Notes under the pieces: generated by a model
The model's input: the letters and a program-made list of their open reading frames with translations, nothing else
Databases searched by the model: none
Told to the model about the DNA's origin: nothing
Program-made: the position numbers and the translations under genes
Assembly (NCBI GenBank): GCA_963575745.1
Contig: CAUYUJ010006324.1
Location: 146,001-210,000 of the forward strand
Source of the DNA: Prorocentrum cordatum
Lineage: Eukaryota; Sar; Dinophyceae; Prorocentrales; Prorocentraceae
Length of the DNA: 64,000 nucleotides
Reading direction: 5' to 3'
In this document: in pieces, positions 20,290 through 29,900 of the stretch
Numbering within the stretch: the stretch's first letter is position 1
Layout of the letters: the number at the start of each line of letters is the position of its first letter

Positions 20290-21295
20290 CATCATCCATA
20301 TGCAGTCGTGAGTACAGCAATTGTGACAGTTGTTTCGGTGGAGATCCTTGTGGGGCCACGAAACGTGTGAGCGTTGTGCCGAATCGAGCGCGGCTACGCC
20401 ATGCGGGCTGTGCCGATGGGGCCTTCTGTGGAGCTCCCTATGGGGCCAGAAAACGTGTGAGGAGTGTGCCGAATCGTGTGCGGGTGCTGCTGGGGCCTTC
20501 AATTGATCCCCTTTTTCGGCCACGACAAGAGTGCGGAGTGTAAAGAATCGGGTGAGGGTTACGCCATGCGGACTGTACCGCTGGGACCTTCGATAAAGTC
20601 CATTCTGGGGCTACGAAACGCATGAGAGGTGGGCCGGATCGGGCGCGGGTACGCCATGCGGATTGTGCCATTGGGGCTTTCGGTGGAATTCTTCATATGG
20701 GGCACGCAACGTGTGAGGGGTGTGCCGAGTCGGGTGCGGGTGCTCCATGAGGATTGTGTGATCGGGACCTGCGGTGGAGCTCCCAATGGGACCACGAAAC
20801 GTGTGAGGGATGTGCCGAATTGGGTGCGGGTACGCCATGCGGACGTTGCCGCTGCGGCCTTCGATGGAGCTCCCTCGGGGGCCACGAAGTGTGTGAAGAG
20901 TATGCTGACTTGGGTGCGGGTACGCCATGCAGACTGTGGCTCTGGGGCCTTCGGTGGAGCTCCATATGGGGTTGCGAAACGTGCGAGGGGTTTGCCGGAT
21001 CGGGCGCGGGTACGCCATGCGGATTGTGCCATTGGGGCTTTCGGTGGAACTCTTCATATGGGGCACGCAACGTGTGAGGGGTGTGCCGAGTCGGGTGCGG
21101 GTGCTCCATGAGGATTGTGTGATTGAGGGCTGCGGTGGAGCTCCCCATGTGGTCGGCGGAGCTCCCCTATGGGGCCACGAAACGTGTGAAGGGTGTGCCG
21201 CCGTGGGCGCGGGTACGCCATGCGGACTGTGCCACTCGGGCCTTCGGTGGCGCTCCCCATGGGGCCACGAAACGTTTGAGGGTTGTGCAGACATG
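20290..21295. repeat. 90-bp satellite, block 2a
   Basis: Units of exactly 90 bp (GTGTGAGG landmarks at 20,711, 20,801, 20,891, 20,981) with GGGTGCGGGTACGCCATGCGGACTG, GGGGCCTTCGGTGGAGCTCC and CACGAAACGTGTGAGGGGTGTGCCGA. Minus-strand frames encode a 30-residue Ser/His/Arg/Pro-rich repeat for over 200 codons. Confidence 0.9.
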
Positions 21296-21299
21296 TATG

Positions 21300-21403
21300 C
21301 GGTGGATGGCAGAGGGAGGAGGGAGGAGGGTGAGGAGAAAGGAAGGAGTGAGAATCGCGGGGCGCTGTCTTTTCAAAGCGAGGACCCAAGACCGCAGGAT
21401 GGA
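21300..21403. repeat. Purine spacer plus conserved terminal motif, copy 2
   Basis: GGAGGGAGGAGGGTGAGG spacer, then GGGGCGCTGTCTTTTCAAAG followed by CGAGGACCCAAGACCGCAGGATGG (21,360-21,403). Confidence 0.7.
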
Positions 21404-21439
21404 CTTGGGGTAACAAGTTATCCGGGCGAAGGACCCAAC

Positions 21440-22267
21440 CATACGCAGCTGCAATTGTCGCATGCAAGTGAAGGCCTTCGGCCGGTGGGGCCCTCGGTGG
21501 AGTTCCCTATGGAGACACAAAACGTGTGAGGGGGGTGCCGAATTGTGTGGGTACGCCATTTGGACGATGCCGTTTGACCCTTCGATGGAGCTCCTTACGG
21601 GGGCGCGAAGCGTGTGCGGGTTGCGCTGGCCTGGGTGCGGGTACGCCATGCGGTGCCTCTGGTGGAGCTCCCTGGGGAGCCACGAAGCGAGTGAAGGGTG
21701 TGCCGACTTGGGTGCGGGCACGCTATATGGACACTGCCGCTGTGGTTTTCGGCGGAGCTCCTTCTGCGGTCACGAAACGTGTTAGGGGTGTGCCGATTTG
21801 GGTGCGGGTACGCCATGCGGGCGTCTGCCGAATTCGGTGCGGGTACGCCATGCGGACGCTACCGCTATGGCGTTCGGTGGAGCTCCCTATGCCGCCACGA
21901 AACATGTGCGAGGTGTACCGCGTCGGGTGCGGTTACGCCATGTGGACGCTGCCGCTGAGGTTGGCGGTGGAGCTCCCTATGGGGCCACGAAGTGCGTGAG
22001 GGTTGCGCCGACTTGGGTGCCGGTACGCTATGCGGACGTTGCCGCTCCCGATGTGGCCACGAAACGTGTGAGGGGGGTGCCGAATTGGGTGCGGGTACGC
22101 CATGTGGACGCTTCCGCTGGGGCCTTCGGTGGACCTCTCTATGAGGTTACGAAGCGTGTGAGGGGTGTGCCCACTTGGGTGCCGGTACGCCATTCGGACT
22201 GTGCGTTGGGGGCCTCTGATGGAGCGCCAGATGGAGCCACTGGGGCCTTCTGCGGAGCTTCTTATGG
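21440..22267. repeat. 90-bp satellite, block 2b
   Basis: Further diverged 90-bp units up to the left edge of the LTR retrotransposon. The array resumes at 30,906 beyond the element. Confidence 0.85.
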
Positions 22268-22272
22268 GGGCA
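22268..22272. repeat. 5-bp target duplication, left
   Basis: GGGCA directly outside the 3' LTR, matched by GGGCA at 30,901-30,905. Joining the outer flanks gives a sequence that continues the satellite unit (ATGGGGGCA then CAAAACGTGT), as expected of an empty site. Confidence 0.9.
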
Positions 22273-22517
22273 CCTCGTTCTGGCTGGAGCTCTCCCTCGC
22301 TCGATCCTCCGTGTCGGCGAGGTTAGTCCCAGCTCGAACTCTGTTCGCTCTGCCGAAACCTCGATGGCTCATCTACCCCGCTGCTGCTGCTGCTGTGGGG
22401 GAGGGAAGCCGCCTTTATTGCTCGAGCCCAAGCGCCGGCGCTGCATACACGCATGTTAGTTACTTGCAACATCCTAGACTCCCAGGGCAAGTCCTCCAGG
22501 AATCTTCAGAAATCACA
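22273..22517 (-). repeat. 3' LTR (245 bp)
   Basis: On the minus strand it starts TGTGATTTCTGAAG and ends CCAGAACGAGG, so the usual TG...CA ends are only half kept. It contains AATAAA on the minus strand (22,414-22,419), a plausible polyadenylation signal. It has four CTG-type units where the 5' LTR has three. Confidence 0.93.
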
Positions 22518-22674
22518 CTCATATTATTTCCTCTAACTAAGCGTGACACGCAGCAGCGTGCGCTGGGCCTAGCACCCAGTTCAACAGCAAATAGAGGCAG
22601 GCGTCGCGTCAAGCAGCGCAACACCGTGCCAGTCGCCAAAATGGCGTCTTCGTCGCACACGGCGTAGTGGTCCC
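22518..22674 (-). other. 3' untranslated stretch with weak polypurine tract
   Basis: Between the last frame and the 3' LTR. Next to the LTR the minus strand reads AGAGGAAATAATATGAG, mostly purine and in the right place for the plus-strand primer, though interrupted by T. Confidence 0.45.
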
Positions 22675-23958
22675 TCACGCATCCGTCGAGCTCGCTCCTT
22701 TGCTCGACTCACTGGCCTCCATCCTCTCGTACAGATCACGGAGGCGGATGGCCTTCATCTCGGCTTTGATCTCCTTCTCCTTGCTGGTCCGCAAGGTCTT
22801 CTCGATCTCGCGGTACTCCTTCTCTCGCTTCCACCACGTCGTGTCCGTGTCCACCAGCAGCATGCCACACTGCAGGCACCGGAGCTTGTCCTTGTACTGG
22901 TTGCTTCCTTGTGTAGTCGTCACATCGTGCTCGCAGTCGCCCATGCGTTCTCGGGCCGTCTGCTTGCCCTTGGGCTTGCCCTTGGCCTTGCTCGTGGACT
23001 CGTGCGTCTCGAACTCGCTGCTCTTGGCTCCCCGCTGCACGGAGGCGTAGGTCTTCTTTCCTCGACGACACTCGTCGCAGTTCTTGACCACCAGCTCGTA
23101 CGCCTCGAGAACACCTTCCTCGATCACGTCGCCGAACTCGTCCGCGATCTTCTCGTACGATGAGTGTCCGGTTCTCTCGTGTAGCGCGCGAGCCTTCAGC
23201 ATCTCTTTCTTCGTCGGGGTCATAGACTCCTTGCGTTGGTGCGGTACCTTCTGCCAGGTCCCTGCCTCCTCATCGTCATCATCTTCGTCACCCGGTACAG
23301 CAGGCAGGTCGTCGGCACGCGTCGAGGTAGACGCCCGATGGGGCTTCTTGCGTGTCCTCGGTCCGCACTCGCACTGGTCCAGCGTCATCCGACACAACGC
23401 ACATACCGTCACCGTTGCCGCTGCAGCGGCGCCTGACTTGATCTCCTCGGACTCGGCACCCGCAGCGTCCATCATGTAGATCTCCGCAACGTCGGTGTTA
23501 TCCTCCTTCACGTTCCCGTTCGACTCGACGTATGCACTCAACTCCTCACTGTCACCTGGCTCCTCCTTGGGGTCTTCATCGATCGTCACCTTCGGCTTCT
23601 TGATGGTGTGCTTCTCCGTGAAATCCTTCTCGTAGCGCTCGAGGGCCGCCTTGGTCGGTGCGTAGATCGTCAGCAGTTTCTGCACCTGGGTCGGGATCCT
23701 CCGACGCTTTGACACCTGGTCTAATCCAGACCAGTCAACCATGTCCTCGAGCTTCTCATAGTAGATGTCGTCCTCGCGCTGTCCAAGCATCATCCGCCAA
23801 CGGAGGTATGGCTTCGGAGCAGGCTGAGCCACACGCGCATTGTACCTCACATCCGCAATGCACTCCTCGAAGTAGGTGTAGCCCTCGTGAACGAAGAGCT
23901 GGTCAGCAGGCCGCTGCCTCTTGGGATACTTCGAGCGGTAGTATTCACCCCTGCGTCC
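22675..23958 (-). CDS. 3' accessory frame of the copia element with second HHCC module
   Basis: Open frame in the same phase as the RNase H frame, separated from it only by the TAG at 23,959-23,961. Counted from the GTG at 23,850 it has 391 residues, and the 37 codons between TAG and GTG are also open and protein-like. It carries CxxC plus CxC at 150-162, an acidic linker at ~187-196, His224 and His229 with Cys258 and Cys261 (spacing as in retroviral/copia integrase zinc domains, flanked by Gly-His-Ser-Ser and Arg-Arg-Gly-Lys), a Lys-rich stretch at 288-297, CxxC at 325-328 and a charged C-terminal helix. A readthrough extension, a separate protein, or a former part of the polyprotein are all possible. 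I know no function for it. Confidence 0.7.
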   Translation of the reverse strand, partial: GRRGEYYRSKYPKRQRPADQLFVHEGYTYFEECIADVRYNARVAQPAPKPYLRWRMMLGQREDDIYYEKLEDMVDWSGLDQVSKRRRIPTQVQKLLTIYAPTKAALERYEKDFTEKHTIKKPKVTIDEDPKEEPGDSEELSAYVESNGNVKEDNTDVAEIYMMDAAGAESEEIKSGAAAAATVTVCALCRMTLDQCECGPRTRKKPHRASTSTRADDLPAVPGDEDDDDEEAGTWQKVPHQRKESMTPTKKEMLKARALHERTGHSSYEKIADEFGDVIEEGVLEAYELVVKNCDECRRGKKTYASVQRGAKSSEFETHESTSKAKGKPKGKQTARERMGDCEHDVTTTQGSNQYKDKLRCLQCGMLLVDTDTTWWKREKEYREIEKTLRTSKEKEIKAEMKAIRLRDLYERMEASESSKGASSTDA

Positions 23959-25052
23959 CTAGAGCTCCATCCTCTGCTTGGCGATGACCTGGTCCGCCAT
24001 GAGATCCTCCGTCAGCCGGTACTCGCCGGTCTGGAGCACATACCTCATGTAGTCGCCAGCGCGGACGTCGTGCTTGGTTAGGCAGTCGGCGAGCATCTGC
24101 TTCGTGCTCACCCACTTGCTCACCACGTTGTTGAACTCCACGTCGTTCCTGAGCGATTCGATATCGATCAGCAGCCGCTTCTCGGAGGGCACCGTCCCTC
24201 GCTTCTGGAGCAGGTCGTACAGTGACTTACAGTCCGTGACTTCCACCATCTTGATCGCCTTCACATCGTCCATGTGGGTCCAGTAGCCGAGTCCATAGTG
24301 CAGCTCCACCAGGTGCTGCCTCAGCATGTCGCCACTCTCGACCGCCTCCAGCGCCGCCATCGTCTCGGCCGCCAGGGTACTGCGCACCACCCGCTTGATA
24401 CGGTGCGACCGCCACAACATGGGAGTGACCTTGGCAGGCATCCCGCGGAGGAACTGATCGTCCTTGTTGTCTGCTAGCAGGATGACCAGGCCCGCCTGAC
24501 TCGCGGTCTTCGTCTTGCCCACGTTGCCGTGGCTCGAATCTCCAACCGCCACCACGATCGCGTCGTCTATGTTGATCTTCTGGAAGTTGATGTCCACGTG
24601 GTCCGTGTCAGCATCGCTCACCAGCTTGTTGAAGTCCAGCAGATCCTGAACCTTCAGGTCGCTGTCGTGGGCCCTCGCTTGGCTCTCCACCAGTCGGAAT
24701 GCCAAGTCCATACGGGTAGATCGCACCAGCCACTGAATCTGGCCGTTGCCGCTGTGGAGCATCACCCTCTCCTCGGGTGTAGCCTTCGCTTCGTTGTCTT
24801 TGCGACGCTCGTTGGAGATCGGAATATTCTCGATGCTCTCGGTGTACTCCCTCTGGCTGCAGGTGATGGTGCCGTCATCTCTCTGCTTGAGGAATCTCCC
24901 GCAGTGGTGGAAACCGGTCTTCGCCGTCTGCCACTTGCCGTAGCAATGCATCTTCCTCAGCTTGGTCACCTGGTTAGCGAAGAACTCCGGCGAGCCCGCT
25001 ACCAAGTCGTCGTCCACGTGCGTCCCGATCAGGCCGATCAGCTTCTCGTCTC
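23959..25052 (-). CDS. copia reverse transcriptase (C-terminal part) and RNase H
   Basis: Begins where frame is restored after the 5-bp duplication at 25,044-25,053. The catalytic Asp pair of reverse transcriptase lies in Thr-His-Val-Asp-Asp-Asp (about 25,009-25,024). RNase H acidic residues are in Val-Gly-Asp-Ser-Ser, Leu-Ala-Ala-Glu-Thr, Val-Thr-Asp-Cys-Lys-Ser and Leu-Ala-Asp-Cys-Leu-Thr-Lys, the usual copia series. It ends at TAG (23,959-23,961) after Arg-Met-Glu-Leu. These domains make the cDNA and remove template RNA in the particle. All key residues appear intact. Confidence 0.9.
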
Positions 25053-26976
25053 GTCGTGGGAGATGAAGAGAGCCGGGCACAACTTCGATCTCGACGCTCC
25101 TGGAAGAGACAGTATGGTGTCGCGATGCTCCGCGTACCACAACAGAGGTGCAACATTCAGCCCGTAGATCCCCTTCTTAGCTCTCAGCACCGTACCTTCT
25201 GGAACGGCTGGCGAGCCCAACTCCGGTACAGCTGGCAGGCCACCCTTCGGCGCGCGGAAGTATACGCGTCGAGAGTTGTCGAGGTACTTCCCGTTCAGAA
25301 ATGCCGAGTCGACGTCGCCCTGTTCCAGCCTCCAGCCCAACTGGCTAGCGGCCTCCTGCAGGATCACCGCCGTGGCCGTGTCCGTCAGAGTGGGGGCGTT
25401 GGTCTGCAACTCGCCAGCAAGCAGCTGCTTGTCCTTGTATCCGGGAACGATGTTCCGGGACTTCGCCTTGAGCGGGTGCTGCTCGTATGACAGGTTGCCC
25501 CTCGTCGCCTCGTTCTTGTCCGTGCGAACGCGCCTCATGGGCAGGATCGCCGTCTTGTCCACCCCCGCGAGCTCCTCCTCAGTCGGCCAGTCCACTGCGT
25601 CGTACTCGACCCACTTGCGCCACTCCTCCAGGTCGCTCGCGTCGAAAGCCGCCTTCCACTCCTGGGGAATGCTGCGGATCTCCCGACCCTTCTTGGGAGT
25701 GACCTGCTTCTTCGTCGTCTCGGTCCTCCGGGACAGAAACGCGCCCCTCTGGCGATTCTTGACCTTGACGAAAAGTGCCTCCTGATCCATCGGGTCGTCT
25801 GGTACCTTCGGCAGTCGCATGGAGCTGCCCTTGAGAGCCTCGCGTCGTAGTCGTAGGCGTTCGCGATCTGCCTCCTGGTCGTCGGGAAGCGTTCGCTTGT
25901 AGCTGAGTCGTGGTGCAGGTTCTGGTTGCTCAGCTCGCTCTGGTTGCTGTTGATGCGGAATACCTGGCGCAGCCACCGCGTCCAGGTCCATGGAGTGCCC
26001 CTGCCCAGCTGCCGCAGCAGGTGGGTCTGTAGCTTGCTCTGGAGGAGACGGTCCTCCTCCCGGTAGTGGTGGTACTTCAGGTAGGTCTCCAGGTGCAGGT
26101 ACGTTCTCATCCTCACGCTCCTTCTTCGGTGTCGCCTCGACCACTGGCCGTGGCGGTGGTGGAGCCGGCTCGGCACGCGGTGCCTTAGCCGTAGGTGTGT
26201 CGATCACGCCGTCCTCGTGGTCCGAGTCCTTCTCGTCCCTCTCGCGGCGCACGCCCGTCTTGTCGCTCCCATCTGGCCCAGGTCCACACTCATCGATGAA
26301 CCCCTTCTGTAGCGTAGGTCCGCCACGCCAGTGAGAGAGCTGCCTGACCAAGTCCTCGTTCTCCACCATATCCGCCTCGCTGCGGGAGGCGTGTCGCACC
26401 TGCTCCGGCCTCACGAGCACCGGCACCCCGCGGTAGCTGAGGTGCAGCCTCGTGTGGCCTTCGGTCGCCAACACGATCGCTGGCCCACGCCAACCGTGCT
26501 CGCCCTGGAGCCTCTTCGACTTCACGTGCTTCACCTCGCGCCAGTAGAACACCAGCTGGCCCGGCACGAATGGTCCACGCGGTGGACGAATTCGGCCAAC
26601 CATGGCCCTCCTGACGGCGTCATCGCTGTCCAGCTCGAAGAACGCCCGAGTCGCCGCCGCACGTATCTGCTCTGCTCTCCTCGGGCCCTCCTCGAAGAGA
26701 GCCGCGCTCTGTGATGCCAGCTGCCTCTGGTCGCCCTCCATCGCCTCAATCAGCGAGGCCGGGATGCCAGGCGACCTGCCAAGCACGTATTGGTAGGGGG
26801 TGAAGCCGTTCCTCCGAATGTGGTTGTTGCACGTGCTCGCGATCACCGATGTCCACACATGCGGATCGTCGTCCTTAGTGAGCTGCACGTCGCGGTTCAG
26901 GCGCTGGAAGTGGTCCTTGAAGAAGTCGATCACGCGCTCCACTCGACCCTTGAGCTGGGGCGCCTCTGCTGGGACC
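25038..26976 (-). CDS. copia integrase C-terminus and reverse transcriptase N-terminus
   Basis: Frame entered after the shift near 26,975. The third catalytic residue of integrase is the Glu in Gly-Arg-Val-Glu-Arg (about 26,938). An integrase C-terminal beta-barrel-like stretch (Trp-Arg-Gly-Pro-Ala-Ile-Val) follows at ~26,400-26,570, then a long acidic/Pro-rich linker. Reverse transcriptase starts near 25,670: Gln-Gly-Asp-Val-Asp-Ser-Ala-Phe-Leu-Asn-Gly at about 25,288-25,323 holds the first catalytic Asp, and Gly-Ile-Tyr-Gly-Leu-Asn is the copia Tyr-Gly-Leu block. The frame closes at 25,038 because TCTCG is tandemly duplicated at 25,044-25,053. Confidence 0.9.
25044..25053 (-). other. 5-bp tandem duplication causing a frameshift
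   Basis: TCTCG occurs twice in a row. One copy would keep reverse transcriptase in one frame: the first frame reads into a stop just after it, while the next frame continues with the conserved block leading to the Asp-Asp motif. Replication slippage is the simplest cause. Confidence 0.8.
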
Positions 26977-29900
26977 GGCCTTCTCTCCGATTTCTGCGAA
27001 CCGCTTCGTGATGTGACCCTTGGCCGCGTCGTAGTACAGCACCTTGGGTGGTCCAGCCCACGATAACCAGCCTTGCGAAAAGCATCGCAGGCTCTCTTCA
27101 CCTGTGATGGACCTCACTGCAGTAGTAGGGATGATCACCCGGAAACCCGACGCGTCGTCCAGAATCACCATGACCATCAGTCGGGTCCCGTCTGCTAGAA
27201 TCACCTCGGCTTCGTCTAGGAACACGTTCTCATTGAATTCCGTCGAGAGCTTCAGGTTTGAGTTTCTTACCGTAGTCGGCCTGCCGAGCTCCTCGCACAC
27301 GCCGCAGTCCAGCTTGTCAACCGCATCCAGCACTTGCTGCGACGCTCCGTAGGACTTCAGCCGACGCTTCAGTGCGTGAGCAGAGGGGTGGCTCAGGTTG
27401 AGGTGGAGCTTCTTGAGAGCGCCCCACTGGGCCGTGGTGATGTCCGAAGGCTTATCCCCGAAACTCTCACCCTCATGTTGTAGGTCTCGATGTGCCGTGT
27501 CAGCTTCACGATCATCTGGAGCAAAGGTCTTGGGCTTGCTCCCGTAGATGTGCACCGTCGCAGGGAAGGACGTCTGCACCTTCGGCTCCTTCACGTAAAC
27601 TGCGATCACCGTGTCGGTGGGGAACCGCTTGACCAGCTTGATCGTCCCGAAGCCCGGGTCGCCCGCGTAGGCGTCGCTGTAGTCCGCCAGTGCGCCCTCG
27701 CTGGAGTACATCGCGCAGAGTCGCCGCACTGCCCCGCGAGGGGGCGGAACCTCCTCGTCACCCGTCCACACGCGCACGTCGATCAGATCTTTCCTTAGCT
27801 TGAACGCCTTGGCCACTGCATTCACGATCTGCTTGCTCGGGGACCTCGCCGTGCCGTTACCGATGCCCATCTCCTTCGGGCTTGTCCGTCGTGCCAACTC
27901 GTGCGTGCCGGCGCCCACCAGAGCCTTGCCCAGGTCGTCTGGCCAGGCGCCCGCTTGTGCCAGTGCCGTACTCCGCCCGACCATGTCGGCGTGCTGGTGG
28001 CTCCCGTCGCACCTGCGCTCGAGCCACCCAGAGAAGCACGAGCCGTTGGGCGCCATCATGCACGTCGGCTTGCGAATCGGGTCGCCGTAGTTGTCCACGA
28101 GCTCGTACATGCACTGGTGTAGCGTGACCGTCTCGTAGAGTGGCGGCTGGTTCCCGTGCCAGCTCAGCAGGTCCACGATCGAGGCTTCACGCCACGCCCG
28201 GCTGGTGAGGGGGTTCTCGCCGATGCCGATCCGTCCTCCCTGAGCCTGGATCTTGAGCACCTCCGCCGAAAAGTCGATCAGCGGCCGAAGCTCCTGGATG
28301 AGGTCGTCCACCCTGTCGCCCATACCCTGGGCACGCTGTAACTCTTGCATGTTCGTGTGAGCGGTACACGGGAATGCGACCGAAACCATCCAGGGCTTGA
28401 AGGTCCTAATCAAAAACAGGAAATCTGATCGTGTCCGAGGGTCGTTAAAGTTCACGCCAACTGACAGGTCCGAGGGGGTCGCATTCGCGTGACCACCCTT
28501 CGAAGCTACATGAGTAAAGCGAGCCTCCTTCGCGAACAACTCCCAGAGAAACGTCTCGTTGTTGTCCCGCAGTACATCGAATATAACCGCATACTCCTTC
28601 ATAAGTTTGTCGATCCGCTTGAGCGTACCCTTCTTGAAGATCCCCTTGTTGCCGTTTTTCGTTGCATCCTGGACCCACCGATCGGCGTCGTCCTGGACCC
28701 CGAAGTCTGGCTTGGTCACCTGCAGCGTCTCCGCGACCAGGAAAACCTCCGGCTCGACTTTCTCGACGTTGATGCGGAATTTCTCGAAGAGAGGCTCCGC
28801 CTCGTACGACTCCAAGTCGTAGTCGAAGATGCCGATGCCCGCGTGGCCGCTGGGAAGCTTCACGAGCTCCTTGTCGTACACCCCGAGCTCCTGGAAGTCG
28901 GCCCACTGGCCGTCCTCGCGCAGGTACAGGTTCGTCTTCCAGTCCGCCAGGTTCTTCTTGCTCGTCAGGCCGATCATGTCGCCTGGGATCTCGAAATATT
29001 CTTGCAGGACATGCTTCTTGCCAATACCGATCGGGATGATCCACTTCTGCTTCGCCTCACGTCGTGCGCCGCCAAGTCCCTTGAACTTCTGGCTCGCCTC
29101 GACGATGATGGGCCTCAGACCATACTTCTCGAGCTCCGCGGCGATCTTATCCAGCCAGCCGCGCCCTGCCACCGCCACGGAGGCGCCGCTGTCCACCAGG
29201 GTGGCTGGCACGATCGTGCTCGAGATCATCGCGTCCACTTCTGGTACTTCAGGTAGGATCGGGTCGCTCTCCACTTTGACCATCATGATGTCGTGCTCGG
29301 CTGGCTCCTGGAACTTCTCCGTCGCAGGCTCCGGGTCCTGGGCGTCCTTCTGGTGGAACATGTCCGGCATGACGCACACCAGTGTGGTCATCGCCCAGAA
29401 ACCAAGCCGTCGTGGACGTGATGGAGCCTTCGAGGTCTTGCCGCGGCCCTTGAAGCCCTTGCCTGCCGGCCGCGGAGGTCGTGGCGTCGGGCAGTCCGGT
29501 GTAGCGTGGTCCATTCTTCCGCAGTTGGTGCACCTCTTGTCTTTGGACTTACCTTTGCCACCGTCCTTGCCCTTGCCGCCTTTGCTTCCTTTCCCGGCTG
29601 CCTTGCCACCGGCCGCCGCGCTCTCGTCCACTACTCCATCGATTCGTCCCTTGAAGAAACCTCGAGCCGCCCGGATCTTGTTCATCTTCAGCCTGCTCTC
29701 GCGCAGCGTGACGAGGGCCTGCTGGTACTCGTCGTCCTCGCTCGCGAGGTGGACGTCGGTGTCGTCCTCGATGTAGAACATGTCACTGCTGTCCCAGTTG
29801 TCGTCGTCCTCCGCGAACGCGTAGACACCGTGCTCTTCGTCCCACTCGTACCAGTAGCCGTCGTCGTCCTGGACCCAGTACCCGTCGTGCTCGACGTTCT

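Noticed and set aside
16480-22267. CRISPR-like or gene-cluster interpretation of the 90-bp and 81-bp arrays
   Set aside because: Units are contiguous and diverged with no constant repeat plus unique spacer pattern, there are no cas genes, and the genome is eukaryotic.
22385-22400. Target-duplication or TG...CA ends placed further inside the LTR
   Set aside because: Both LTRs align to the first base at 22,273 and 30,659, and only these borders give a perfect 5-bp duplication and a proper primer site.
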